DNA of 29,088 nucleotides from Saccoglossus kowalevskii. Lineage: Eukaryota; Hemichordata; Enteropneusta; Harrimaniidae. The stretch spans positions 156,136 through 185,223 of the forward strand of contig NW_003157229.1 of NCBI RefSeq assembly GCF_000003605.2, given 5' to 3'. Made by a program: the position numbers and the translations under genes. Below are positions 12,801 through 22,027 of this stretch, piece by piece (positions within the stretch are counted from its first letter, which is position 1; the number at the start of each line of letters is the position of its first letter). The notes under the pieces are model-generated. The model made no database searches, had not been told where the DNA came from, and saw only the letters and a program-made list of their open reading frames with translations.

Positions 12801-15800
12801 ATGCCACTTACACTAGTGTGTTAAATTTATCCATGTTGTTTGTCAGATGAACACATATACACTGTTTTATCAAAAATTCACCATTCTGTCTGTCTGTGTA
12901 CCAGTCAGCGAGTCCTAACTTCACTCGGAACATCTCACCTAAATACTCAAGAATTTTTCGCTGTGATGTCAATCCTTGTGTCTGTATCTGGCGTAACATG
13001 TACGTGACGCACCTAATGAGATGATAATATATCAATAGAAGTTACTGACGTGAAATGTACATAAAAATGAAATAGACGGTACAGACTTAAATACATATTT
13101 AACACTTACCCTTTGTAGTAGGTATTTTTGTCTTTCCCTCTCATCAATTCATCATAAATAAACTGATCTGTGGTGTCCACCAATGCCTAAAATGTAGCGG
13201 AAAAAAATTAACATCACATTGTGTAACCATATTAAATAAGTGTCAATAATTTATGAAGTAAAATTTGTGTTTCACTCGATGTACATGTTACAAAGTACAT
13301 CAATCAACAGAATTCCTCACCACAGCTCCTCAAAAATACGTTTTAATGTCTCCATACTCTTGCAAAATCAGGGAAACTGGCAATGCTGTTCAGATAGTGC
13401 TGGTGGTTTAATGTCAAGTCATATTTGGCAACTTTCATAGTCATGCATATATCCTTCAACATCCACAGAAATTAAATTCATAGCGACCTCTTATGTACCG
13501 ATACCGTACAACCGACAACTCTGTTCCAGTGAGTTGTATAACTAATGTGTGAAAGATTTTTAATCATTGTTAAAAATGTGGCTCACTTCCCCAAAATTAT
13601 TACAGCGAAAAAAAACTGAAAATGTTTGTGTCATTTTTATCAGAGAAAATTGTTTTGTTTTCAATTAGATTCAAGTCCAACTGATCAACCAAAGAGGCAA
13701 TTTGCCACTGCCAGTACCAGTAAATCGGATTATGTTATTACCGAAAAAACTTCATGAGATGAGTGAACACTCTGTGGTTGATCTACCTGAGTGCAGTACA
13801 CTCATCTCATTTGTGCTACTACCACTAACCAGATATTATTAAATAGAACATGAAAGGTAACTGTTGACATTGTTATTTATACCAGTATACTATACAGACT
13901 TACTTTCAATATCAGCACCACTGGAACAAAGAATTGTTCTTTTGAGTAGGAGAAACACAGCATAGCAGTCCCATTGGTGAGATAATGTAGGATTATATTC
14001 TGAGAATGAAAAAAAACACAATTGTCACTCATGACAACAAATATTTTTGTGTACATGTAGTTGTGGATAAAGAAGAGGAATATGTCAACTCCATCAGTTG
14101 AGTTATCAGTTTATTTATATGCTGTTCACTCTGAATCATAAATTACCATTTTTATTGTTTGCATATTAAGCAATACCTGACTTTTTCTATCATGCAAATT
14201 TATGGAGATATACGGCCAATTAACTCAAAAGTGGTAGTGTAGTTGAAAAGTGAACTATTTTTGTTTTTGAATTGGGTGAACACCTATTTCGGACTCAATA
14301 GGAAAACCTGCTTTCCTTATCCAAGGTTAATCACCCTATACACTCATTTGAATCCATGAAAAATAGGCTTACCACGGCAGTCTGGTCTGGTTTAACGCAT
14401 CTCATTGACACACCATACTCGGTATACAGCTTGCCTCGGTTCTTCCAACTGCCTCTGTTAAGAGCCATGGGCTAGTTAAATAGAGTTAAAGGGTGAAACC
14501 GAATAAGTGTGTGGTTGTCATGGAAATTTTAAAGCACAAAGATGAAAAATATTTTTTGACAATTGGACACTCAAAATATGACAGCATGCTTCGTAATCAC
14601 ATACAGTATGATTTATTGCAGTTTACGAAAAATTTCTTTAATTATTTGCATCATCAAATTTTGTTCATAGTGTCATGGTAACGTATTTCTCAAAGTAAAC
14701 CCCAATATTATAAGAATATTATCTCAATATTGTATCTATATTGTCATTTTCTGTGTTATAAAATATTTGTCTGAGTATATCATCAAATCCACCATTTTGT
14801 TTACACCAGAAAAGAGAAACTCATGTAATAATCATTTCCTCAGAATGTTAGATTTGTAGCTTGCATAGTGCATAGGTGGGGATTATTCTTGGACTATTGT
14901 AGTGAATGTCGTGACCCAACTTTGAATGAATTTTAGAGTTGTTATGATATTCAAGAAGAGCACCGCATGCACTAGAAACCCGCTAATAGTTTACTTCACA
15001 CCATAAAGATGTAAATTAGAGAAAATAAACTCACAAAGTTTCGTCTTGGAAGTACAATCATTCGAATGACTTTTTCAATTCCATTGATAATAAAATATCC
15101 ACCCATCTCTTCCACTTCTTCATTTTTCTTAATCAGTTCCGATGGCGATAATTTATTCAAATTACAACTGTTTGACTGAAAGAGATTCAAAAGATAACAA
15201 AATGATAAAGCATCATTGAACTTAACGAGTTATCTCAGATACTTTTACTGTACCCTTTAATGTATTTCACTGTAAAACTGATGATGATTCTGAGCAATGA
15301 AGTGTGTATTTGTTTTTAGATGTGTCAATGAGCTATGTTATTCTATATACATGTACCACATAATTTGATATATACTTACCTTGACAAGTATTGGAACTTC
15401 CCCAAGTAGAATTTCCTTTATGGCTTTCACTTCATTATTCAATTTCCAGCAAAGATGGGCTCTGATTTTTGCTTTGTATGTTGTTCCACCCTGCCGACAC
15501 TGTGAAGAAAACACATATTTATGAGAACAACGTTAACATAGATGATAGCCACATGTATTATTACTTTCAAATGAGGTCAGGTGAAAATTTGCAAGAAGTA
15601 AATCCCAAACCATTCTATAATATGCAACTTCAGAATTTCAAAATAATTTTTTAACCATTGAATTATTTCATCGAGTTTGTTAAAATATTATTGCATACAA
15701 CTATAGTGGGCAGCAGTAAACACTGAAACTTTTTATTTTGTGATTGTGATGTTTTAAATTCTTGGGGCACCTAAACTAGTTTTTAAATTATGGATCATAG

Positions 15801-18403
15801 TTGTACGCAGTTTTCCCATTTTCAAATCCAAAATGGCCCCCAAAGTAGGAATTAACACGATAGAAAAAAAAACACAAAGTTAATGGAAACAATTCTTACT
15901 GCGAAGTCGATGTTGTAGTCATTTATTTGATAGAATCTTTCATTCAGCAAAATATCAGATTTGCAGAGCATTTTTAAAAGTTATAATAGCTGCAATTTAT
16001 TTTTAAAATTTGCAATGGGCATTATTTTATTATAACTCTTGCAATGCGAGTTACAGGGGAACTGCTCAATCCCATGGATTGCACCAAGTGCTCATGGGTA
16101 ATTAACTCCGCCTCTGACCACTAAGTAAATGAATGATTATTATGCTCGCTTACTCAAACTGTGATTGACAGGCATTTTGCATACATTAGCCGCCATTTTA
16201 AACTCATGATTTTTACTTGTCGCGGCATGTTTCGACCGAAAACATCGACATTTATACATCAAAAGCCCAACCAGATGAGTGTAATGACTAATCACTAGCG
16301 TACGTATTCATGCCCGGTAAAAATGTATCTGGAATCACAGCTTGATCTCTAAACATCGTAAATGGCACATTTCACGGAGCTCCTGCCACGTGAGCGACTG
16401 GGTTCAGATTAGCATACTAATTGCGGTGGCCATCTTGCCCCTATTTAAAGTATTGGTTCCCCTTTAACTATTCAGAGCAGTACACATGTAGCAGTCACTT
16501 ACCTCAGTGGGGTAGACTTTTAATGATAATGCATGTATGTTTCCTTGTGCTACGGTGGGAACTCCAATTGATGCGTCCTGAGATGAATAAAAGATGCAGA
16601 TTAAAATGCCAGCATGAAAATTTAATGACCCAATGACAGTTGAAAACAAAATAATGTACTTACTGTAAATGAAAGTGACACTTTTTCTCCACTTGGCAGT
16701 GCAAATTCTACCGGCTGCATATCTTGGATGGCTAAATTCAAACCTTCAGACAGCATGAAATTGAACGACTCAATATGAGGCTTCACAAGTTCTTGTAAAA
16801 CCTGAAACAGACATACATTGTTACCTTGTAATGAATCATTTACAGTTAACACCTTGTCAGGAATTACTATGGCTACCGGTACTCTCGATATTGTGTTGAA
16901 CCTTTGAAGCGCTCAGGATATTGTTACCAATTTTAAATAAATGTTTGTTATAAAGGTTAATAGACAGGTATCAAACAATAGACAGGTGAAAAATATGTTG
17001 ACGAGGATTTGATTAGTCTAAGTTCTTATAATAAATGATTTATAAATGCCTTTTAGTCACACACTTTAATTAATATTTAAATTACCATTTTATCACTACA
17101 TTAGACTACACCCCAATTTTCTTGGGCAATAGACCCCCCCCCCCTCTCAAAAAAAAACATGAATATGAATATTGAATAATAAAGAATCATAAAAAATCAT
17201 TTATAAAACATTAAGAAAAACGAAAAGTATAATAAAAAAGTAGACAAATAAATGCCAAAATTAAAATAAGCATGCTCTTACAGAACATTAGAAACAATCA
17301 AACACAATTTCGTCAACATGTCATATGATAAAAAATTCAGAATTCTAATGAGCACCAACTGCTATTCCAGTTGCCAAATTTATACAGAACAGCTTCAGTG
17401 TCAGACAACAATCCCTATCAATCCACAAGTGATTATTTTCCATAATTTAGTATTATCTGGTACTTGGTTACATTTTATCATCTTTTTATTTCCTTCTAGT
17501 TTGCAGTTTATGTAACTTAAATTTTTTTCTTTATCACGTTTTTGACACCTTACTGCTGTACTTTCTCAAGTCGGTGTGTTAATGAGTAAATAAATATTAT
17601 TATTATACATCTGTGACCGTGACATCATAAGTTACAGCAAGGCGCAATTTTGCGGTATTTTACGGGGTATTTTCATCCTACCATATTTGGAAATGCGAAT
17701 TCCAAATATGAAATTATTACATGCGTAAGGGACCTCTAATAATAAAAACAAACATGGCTGCCACCGGGGTTTGACAGGACTCCACACAATAAAGTTTGCT
17801 GATTCTGTTCTAAACTTTTTGGATTTCGGCATTCCCATGATGTATCATTAGGAAGAAAAGATGGATAATAATAATGTTATTACGAGGATACCACAAAGTA
17901 TGCACTCGGACAGTACGCCGCTGCGCAACGGTTGATTCTCCCGCATACTTTTAGGTATCCTCATAACATCCTCATATTATTATTACTATAACATCATGAT
18001 CCTATGTATTATTATTACAGTACGTATACCTCTAGAATATGTTTATTGTAATTTTAATGAATTTTAAAAATGTATACCTGCTCCTATCAATTTGTGCAAT
18101 TTTAAAATTTTGTCGATAAACCCCCAGTATCTGTGGTACCAGTATGTGCATTGTAAATACTGTTAAACACATGGCCCATGTTTCAGTAAACACGTGTACT
18201 GAGATCAGCTGCATGCTGTACACATACGTCTTTTGCCATGACACAACCATATCAGTTCATCTGATTTTCATCTTAAGTTGGGTCACGAAATAATGTCTTT
18301 AAATCGATAGCCATCTTTAATGAGCGCAACTCACCTTTGATTGAGATTTTGGAGGTTTTCCGTAGTTAGGTTCGGTCAGATGTCGAAATCCGGGAGCAGC
18401 CAT
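657..18403 (-). CDS. POLR1B: RNA polymerase I second-largest subunit (RPA2/RPA135), complete 27-exon gene
   Basis: With the largest subunit this protein forms the catalytic core of nucleolar RNA polymerase I, which makes pre-rRNA. Coding exons in transcript order: 18335-18403, 16664-16801, 16503-16577, 15380-15499, 15035-15175, 14373-14471, 13904-13999, 13110-13186, 12812-13012, 12516-12633, 11607-11694, 11373-11476, 10845-10980, 10210-10283, 9119-9325, 8694-8846, 8178-8222, 7575-7682, 7074-7250, 6645-6786, 6126-6222, 4696-4837, 3988-4144, 3228-3353, 2641-2768, 2159-2323, 657-875. They total 3402 nt, or 1133 residues plus TGA; human has 1135. Every intron is GT-AG and phases agree throughout. 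Visible landmarks are [18 protein letters not shown] in exon 5, [10 protein letters not shown] and [11 protein letters not shown] (exons 13-14), GYDMEDAMI (about 743-751), [12 protein letters not shown] (875-886), [14 protein letters not shown] (exon 26) and a C-terminal zinc site. The match is to the Pol I paralogue, not POLR2B or POLR3B. No frameshift or internal stop was found, so the gene looks functional. Confidence 0.97.
933..964. repeat. AATT-rich simple repeat
   Basis: TTAATTAATT-type tetranucleotide tract in POLR1B intron 26, close to the last exon. It is an ordinary AT-rich microsatellite. Confidence 0.6.
1126..1138 (+). promoter_or_regulatory. CTCF-like core motif in POLR1B intron 26
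   Basis: The sequence ACACTAGAGGGCG matches 12 consecutive positions of the bilaterian CTCF core (CACTAGRGGGCG). It sits in an otherwise AT-rich intron. This is a motif match only, and occupancy is not shown. Confidence 0.35.
3549..3820. repeat. 20-bp minisatellite in POLR1B intron 23
   Basis: About 13-14 head-to-tail copies of a 20-bp unit, TGTTCCAAGGAATGTTGCAA. Units alternate in the first half between variants with GTTGCA and GTTGAA and between AAGG and AAGA, giving a 40-bp higher-order period. The second half is more uniform. One unit near 3688-3700 is degenerate (TTTCAATAA). Because the unit lacks stops, several frames stay open, but no protein is implied. The array is inside an intron between the exons encoding GFPSRMTI and [11 protein letters not shown]. 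Confidence 0.95.
3988..4144 (-). CDS. POLR1B: POLR1B exon 23, [12 protein letters not shown] active-site exon
   Basis: This exon encodes [17 protein letters not shown] followed by a segment ending [12 protein letters not shown]. The block is the signature of second-largest subunits; its lysines and arginine contact the nascent RNA and the incoming nucleotide in known polymerase structures. Flanks are a TTTTTTACAG acceptor and a GTCAGT donor. The exon ends in phase 1, and the glycine completes on exon 24. Confidence 0.96.
5041..5730 (+). mobile_element. Dispersed element with ~157-bp internal tandem units, copy A
   Basis: Located in POLR1B intron 21 and closely similar to 27833-28520. The core repeats a unit containing GACTTCTTGT...AAGTC...GCTTTGAT, with anchors at about 5302, 5434 and 5591 (spacing 132 and 157). 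The 3' end reads GCTAACAGCGGAGCTATC, identical to copy B. The 5' end (CAGCGAAGCTGTCCATAT) is a diverged form of copy B's start. There is no transposase or other protein, so it is non-autonomous. The structure of terminal segments around a tandem core recalls pearl/Helentron-type elements of marine invertebrates; that assignment is inference. The long ORF at 5413-5805 is accidental. Confidence 0.8.
6126..6786 (-). CDS. POLR1B: POLR1B exons 20 and 21, catalytic metal region and weak donor
   Basis: Exon 20 (6645-6786) begins [19 protein letters not shown]. Its Glu-Asp pair (about 747-748) corresponds to the acidic residues of the second-largest subunit near the polymerase active centre. Exon 21 (6126-6222) encodes [10 protein letters not shown]...GDPLCG. 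Its donor is placed at GG|GTTCGT because this gives the same spacing as human from GDP to the following YINVET. A better-looking GTGTGG or GTGGGT lies a few bases earlier, but it would either delete residues or break the frame. This is the only exon boundary of the gene that is not obvious. Confidence 0.88.
9753..10083. mobile_element. 331-bp terminal-inverted-repeat element in POLR1B intron 14
   Basis: The left end GTTAGGACTTCGAGTTATAG pairs with an inverted right end at 10054-10083, which on the opposite strand reads GTTAGGAGTTCAAGTTACAG. That is about 21 of 24 positions matched when the following GGCCA is included. Inside are several CCACACCCAC/TTTGACCT stretches. There is no coding capacity. 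This is consistent with a MITE; I could not identify a target-site duplication with confidence. Confidence 0.7.
10210..10980 (-). CDS. POLR1B: POLR1B exons 13 and 14, core fork/hybrid-binding region
   Basis: Exon 13 (10845-10980) and exon 14 (10210-10283) encode residues about 443-512. They contain [25 protein letters not shown] and [10 protein letters not shown], which are among the most conserved blocks of second-largest polymerase subunits. A glycine codon (488) is split by the intron as G/GG, so the phase check is firm. The exon 13 donor is GTAAGG and the exon 14 donor is GTTAGT. Confidence 0.95.
13754..13810. repeat. Perfect 12-bp stem hairpin in POLR1B intron 7
   Basis: ATGAGATGAGTG at 13754-13765 is exactly inverted at 13799-13810, with a 33-nt loop. 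Its function is unknown. It could be the remnant of a small foldback element. Confidence 0.5.
16049..16469. mobile_element. 421-bp terminal-inverted-repeat element in POLR1B intron 3
   Basis: The left end AGTTACAGGGGAAC (16049-16062) and the inverted right end (16456-16469, AGTTAAAGGGGAAC on the other strand) match at 13 of 14 positions. The interior is richer in G+C than the flanking intron and has no ORF of note. It looks like a MITE of a different family from the one at 9753-10083. Confidence 0.65.
17134..17144. repeat. Poly-C tract
   Basis: A run of 11 C followed by TCTC and an A-run in POLR1B intron 1. It may mark a further decayed copy of the short interspersed repeat at 23964-24150, which carries a G-run at a comparable place. 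Confidence 0.5.
17875..17968. mobile_element. Hairpin element, ~26-bp arms, in POLR1B intron 1
   Basis: The left arm (17875-17903, containing GAGGATACC and AAAGTATGC) pairs with the right arm (17943-17968, GCATACTTTT AGGTATCCTC ATAACA), with minor bulges. The loop is about 39 nt and GC-richer. A diverged relative lies at about 20584-20660, so this is a dispersed hairpin family rather than a one-off. Flanking ATAATAATAA tracts extend the symmetry. Confidence 0.6.
18335..18403 (-). CDS. POLR1B: POLR1B exon 1 with start codon
   Basis: The ATG lies at 18401-18403. It opens a 23-residue exon beginning [18 protein letters not shown], which resembles the HLTDPSYG stretch near the N-terminus of human POLR1B. 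The exon ends in AAG followed by a strong GTGAGT donor, in phase 0. The human protein has roughly a dozen more residues before this point, so this start is slightly shorter. No clear TATA box lies directly upstream, as is usual for housekeeping genes. Confidence 0.88.
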
Positions 18404-18435
18404 TTTGGAAAGTCCGATTTAAATTATGTACTCGA

Positions 18436-18780
18436 GTGATATTATTTACGATATGTGTACAGCAAAACTTAAATAGAATTGTTTATCTTAGTTGTCGGCA
18501 AATGTTCACTCGATCCACAATCCATAACATATCTAGCACTAAAAATATACAGTCCACCACTAGAAACTGTGCTTCGGGAGGACATCACAGGCCATTTTAT
18601 ACAGAAACGAAAGCCTTGTGCAAGTTAGTTTATGAGGGCGCACGTACCTCGAATGAGCTCCATTTCTTTGAAACAGCAATTCAAGAATTTCAAAATAACT
18701 ACTACAATTTTCCTGAAAGATGCAGATGTGACCAAATTTTATTGCTAAAATACAAACTACCATTAACCAAATTATATTAA
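18436..18780 (+). CDS. Hypothetical 114-residue ORF divergent from POLR1B
   Basis: The ORF begins 33 bases from the POLR1B start codon, on the opposite strand; a second ATG is at 18502. It is followed directly by an A-run after the stop. From the second ATG the N-terminus is rich in Arg, Ser and Thr with few acidic residues (MFTRSTIHNISSTK), which would suit a mitochondrial presequence, but I recognise no family. It could be a real small gene sharing a promoter with POLR1B, a retrocopy fragment, or chance. The minus strand is also partly open here, which lowers confidence. Confidence 0.25.
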   Translation: MILFTICVQQNLNRIVYLSCRQMFTRSTIHNISSTKNIQSTTRNCASGGHHRPFYTETKALCKLVYEGARTSNELHFFETAIQEFQNNYYNFPERCRCDQILLLKYKLPLTKLY

Positions 18781-18838
18781 AAAAAAAAAAATTTCACTGT
18801 TGAGTTCATAACTTCATCAGTAACTATTTATGGTAGTG

Positions 18839-18989
18839 TAGTGTAATTATAGTAATTTAGCACATATGCATGTACATTTGATAAATACCTGGACTGCTCA
18901 GTCACAAGTCCAAGGTTTGCACAAATATTACAATAACACCATCTTGCATCCACATTCATATATAAATTCAGTTTTTGTCAGACTCCAAT
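18839..18989. repeat. ~150-bp direct duplication, copy 1
   Basis: Nearly identical to 21667-21820: about four substitutions and one 3-nt indel across ~151 bases. Immediately before it is TAGTGTAGTG, two units of the pentamer that forms the large array next to copy 2. The copies lie ~2.8 kb apart in the same orientation. Confidence 0.93.
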
Positions 18990-20583
18990 ATAGACAGAAA
19001 GGTCATTTTACTACCTCAACTTTTGAGGCTTTAACACAATAAGACAATATATGTAAATAAAACATTCACATCCTTCATTGTAGTAATAAATGCCAAAAAA
19101 TATGATAATAATTTGTTGACAAATTACACACGTTGTAATTTCTCTTTTATAAATAGACAATGGAATAACATTGGAACATATTATTCAAATGACATTGAGC
19201 ACTTTGCTCAGTGATTGGCTGGATGGATTCAACTGTGATTGATGTATGCAGTGTATTTATAAAAATCAATGGAATGGGTTTGTGGTCATGATAACACATG
19301 GAATACATGGACAGAATTCCAAATATTATGACATACATATTTTATTGATACTTTGTGAATAAGGTAATAGGTAGTAAAGATGGCATCCATAGTACATACT
19401 TTGCTGTAATACAAACAAACCACTCAGGAAGTGGTTAAAACTTAAACTTAAAAGTTATAGTGGTCTGATGAAAAGTTGTTGGACCAACTTTAATAGCCAG
19501 TGCTGTTCAAATCAATATAAGCAATTTACAGTATATGTACTTAAATGCAAAACTGTAAATAATGCTGTGTTTCCTTCACACTGACGCACAGTAATACTGA
19601 TACTTTAGTGCTGATTCTTTCACAGTGATAGTTTCAGTTGTATTAAGGATATAGTAGAGGTTTTCAGGAGGTAAAATTCGCATTAATTATTTTCAAAATT
19701 TGCACTATTCAAAAATCGGAACAACCTTCATGTGGTCATGTGACTGCTCCGTTAATAAATTTTTTGTTGAAGATTCAAATGAGAACTGTGAAGAATCATT
19801 CAGCATTTCATTCTTACATTTGGAATAAGTATCAAATGTTTTAGTATTGAGCTGCTGACTGATTTTTTTGGGAGGGGTTTCACTTCATTTTTATGTTTCT
19901 GGAAATTTAGAGCTATTTGGTGACCTCACTTTTATCATGCTTTTTGAGCCTTCTTCTTCTGAGATGGTACTGCCAGTAATAAAATTGTCTTGCACATATT
20001 TCTAGTATTTATTCTTGCACTCTCAATTGACATTGAGGGCATCATAACTTGCAATAAATAGCCTCATATTGCTGATCGATTTTAAATCAATAAAAAGTTC
20101 ATCAGCTAGCTTATTTTTGTCATAATCATTGATGGCTGACAATATTTGAATCAAATCTGGTGCCCTCATTTTGTATTAAAAGTGCTGGAATAATCATCAA
20201 TCTTACTTATACTGATATATGGTTATATTCCAAAAATAAAAATGATGCATTATTTAAGGTGCCAGCAAATGGTATGTAACAAAGAACTTAAAACCACAGT
20301 AAACCATACTGTGTATGTATTCGAGTCACTGCACATACGGTAATTATTTTTTTAGTTATCAGAATCACATAATTAAGTTGCAGGAGGACATTGGATAACA
20401 CGCCCACTCGTACTGCCAATGAGAACCACTGTTAATACAACTTCAAACACACATGATGTTTTATATTATACTATTACCACATAAGTGTTGACAGACACTG
20501 TTTCCCATCTAAAACGAAACAGCAAGCGACAAATATTTGTTTATGAAGAAAAAAATACTAAGTGAAACATATTTAACATCAAC

Positions 20584-20660
20584 CTGCACGTCGGTTGATA
20601 CTCTGCTTTGTGCAAATTTTGCAGCATCCTCACAATAACCTCATATTATTTTACTGATGC
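20584..20660. mobile_element. Diverged relative of the hairpin element at 17875-17968
   Basis: TCGGTTGATACTCTGC followed by GCATCCTCACAATAACCTCA and ATATTATTTTAC parallels the loop and right arm of the element at 17875-17968 (CGGTTGATTCTCCCGC, GTATCCTCATAACATCCTCA, TATTATTATTAC). The left arm is not preserved. Confidence 0.45.
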
Positions 20661-21160
20661 TCGTCATATAACCTCATGCTCCAAAAAGTAGGTAGACAAC
20701 TAGGCGACGACATTACATAACTTTGTGTCACGGCAGAAAACTTGATGGACTTGGGCGACTGGTAATTTCATATACTGTTTTAATATCATGACAGATAAGG
20801 TAAAGATTTAATTAGCTGCCCATTGAAATACAACATTTCTTTCTTAATTGGCTATTTTACATAAATTACACTTCTACAAATATATTTCTTTTGTTCTGTT
20901 TAATATATTAAAAACATAGATTTTGAATAATGAATAGAATACCAAGCAAGAACAATCAGAACATTTTCAAAACTATTGGAAATGTTAAATATATTACAAA
21001 GTGACTGAGAATACCACCACAAAATACTATTTAAAATTTGTAAACATAATTCTAATAATGTATATGAAATATTCAAGCCATCAAAATCAGATAGCACTGT
21101 GAGAATAAATGATATTTTTCATAAGCGAAAAAATAATGTCTGTTTTACAAACTCAAACAT

Positions 21161-22027
21161 TTATAGAAGTCCACCAAATTTTGATTCCATGAAATGAATT
21201 CCTTTCTGGAATGAAAGAAGAAACATTTGTTAGTTCATAAATTACAATTTCGAAATTGATGACAGTAGTGTAGTGTAGTGTAGTGTAGTGTAGTGTAGCG
21301 TAGCGTAGCGTAGCGTAGTGTAGCGTAGCGTAGCGTAGTGTAGGGTAGCATAGTGTAGTGTAGTGTAACGTAGCATAGTGTAGTGTAGTGTAGTGTAGCA
21401 TAGTGTAGTGTAGTGTAGTGTAGTGTAGTGTAGTGTAGTGTAGTGTAACGTAGCATAGTGTAGTGTAGCGTAGCATAGTGTAGTGTAGTGTAACGTAACA
21501 TAGTGTAGTGTAGCGCAGCGTAGCGTAGCGTAGCGTAGCGTAGCGTAGCGTAGCGTAGTGTAGCGCAGCGTAGAGCAGCGCAGAGCAGTGTAGCATAGTA
21601 GTGTAGAGTAGTGTAGTGTAGCGAAGCAAAGTGCAGCATAGCGTAGAGCAGCGCAGTGCAGTATTTTAGTGTAATTATAGTAATTTAGCACATATGCATG
21701 TACATTTTATAAATAATACCTGGACTGCTCGGTCACAAGTCCAAGGTTTGCACAGATATTACAATAACACCATCTCGCATCCACATTCATATATAAATTC
21801 AGTTTTTGTCAGACTCCAATCATCATTGAAAGAAATGTCATAGTACTAACCTCAAACTGCTTCTGTTTTTCAGTTTCTTTTGCTAGATTCATATTTTTCT
21901 TAAATTCTTTCCGGATATAATTTTTATAATAGTCTTTGTCAGTGTACTTCAGTTGATCTCCCCCTCGTAGAAGTCTCCTGTACAAAGTAAGCACTGCCAA
22001 CCGGGACCACTGCATATTTGCTGGCAT
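21161..22027 (-). CDS. LYR-motif mitochondrial protein, MIEF1-microprotein (altMIEF1) orthologue
   Basis: Two coding exons, 21851-22027 and 21161-21205, join in phase 0 to a 73-residue protein ending in TAA. The start MPANMQWSRLAVLTLYRRLL carries the LYR tripeptide. It is followed by QLKYTDKDYYKNYIRKEF and, from exon 2, KGIHFMESKFGGLL. This matches the 70-residue human MIEF1 microprotein across its whole length: WSRxAVLxLYR, QLxYTDxDxY, IRxEFxKN and the C-terminal KGxxFxxxKxG. The human protein binds mitochondrial acyl carrier protein and MALSU1 on the assembling mitochondrial large ribosomal subunit. In vertebrates it is an upstream ORF in MIEF1 mRNA; here no MIEF1 ORF follows before POLR1B. 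An in-frame TAG at 22043-22045 fixes the start at 22027 or, five codons in, at 22015. Donor GTTAGT, acceptor TTCATTCCAG. Confidence 0.9.
21267..21660. repeat. Pentanucleotide array (TAGTG/TAGCG), ~400 bp
   Basis: About 79 units of TAGTG with TAGCG, TAGCA and TAACG variants grouped in blocks, inside the LYR-gene intron. The right end degrades into CAGCG/GAGCA units before the duplication copy. Long minus-strand frames through it (repeated YTTLH/YATLR) are artefacts of a stop-free pentamer. Confidence 0.97.
21667..21820. repeat. ~150-bp direct duplication, copy 2
   Basis: It lies inside the coding intron of the LYR-protein gene, between the pentamer array and the splice donor. Weaker similarity between the two loci continues past 21820 to the donor (AGAAA..GTCAT..TACTA.CCTCAA), so the ancestral duplication may have included the exon edge. 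Confidence 0.93.

Larger units (their letters stand above)
18404..21160. other. Intergenic region between POLR1B start and LYR gene stop
   Basis: This holds the POLR1B promoter side, the 3' UTR of the LYR-protein gene (a minus-strand ATTAAA at 20899-20904 is a possible poly(A) signal) and the first copy of the ~150-bp duplication. It also holds the hairpin relative at 20584-20660 and one weak plus-strand ORF. In particular, no MIEF1 (MiD51) coding sequence follows the LYR ORF here. Confidence 0.6.

Noticed and set aside
876..18334. Intron-encoded snoRNAs or tRNAs in POLR1B
   Set aside because: Scanning the minus strand for C/D box pairs at suitable spacing gave no convincing case, and no tRNA-like A/B boxes with an acceptor stem were seen. 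This was by eye; a snoscan or tRNAscan run would be decisive.
657..18403. POLR2B or POLR3B as the identity of the large minus-strand gene
   Set aside because: Exon 5 ([13 protein letters not shown]...[14 protein letters not shown]), the C-terminus and the total length fit the Pol I paralogue. The Pol III protein has a different stretch before GGYFI.
19930..19965. Minus-strand CTCAG followed by AAG AAG AAG GCT CAA AAA GCA TGA, like a terminal exon with a lysine-rich tail
   Set aside because: Only eight codons, with no upstream exon found to join to it; too short to support.
18404..21160. A MIEF1/MiD51 coding sequence after the LYR ORF
   Set aside because: No minus-strand frame longer than about 67 codons is present and none resembles a MiD nucleotidyltransferase-like domain.
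21153..21691. Three long minus-strand ORFs rich in YTTLHYATLR
   Set aside because: They arise from the pentanucleotide array, open in all three frames, and lie in the LYR-gene intron.
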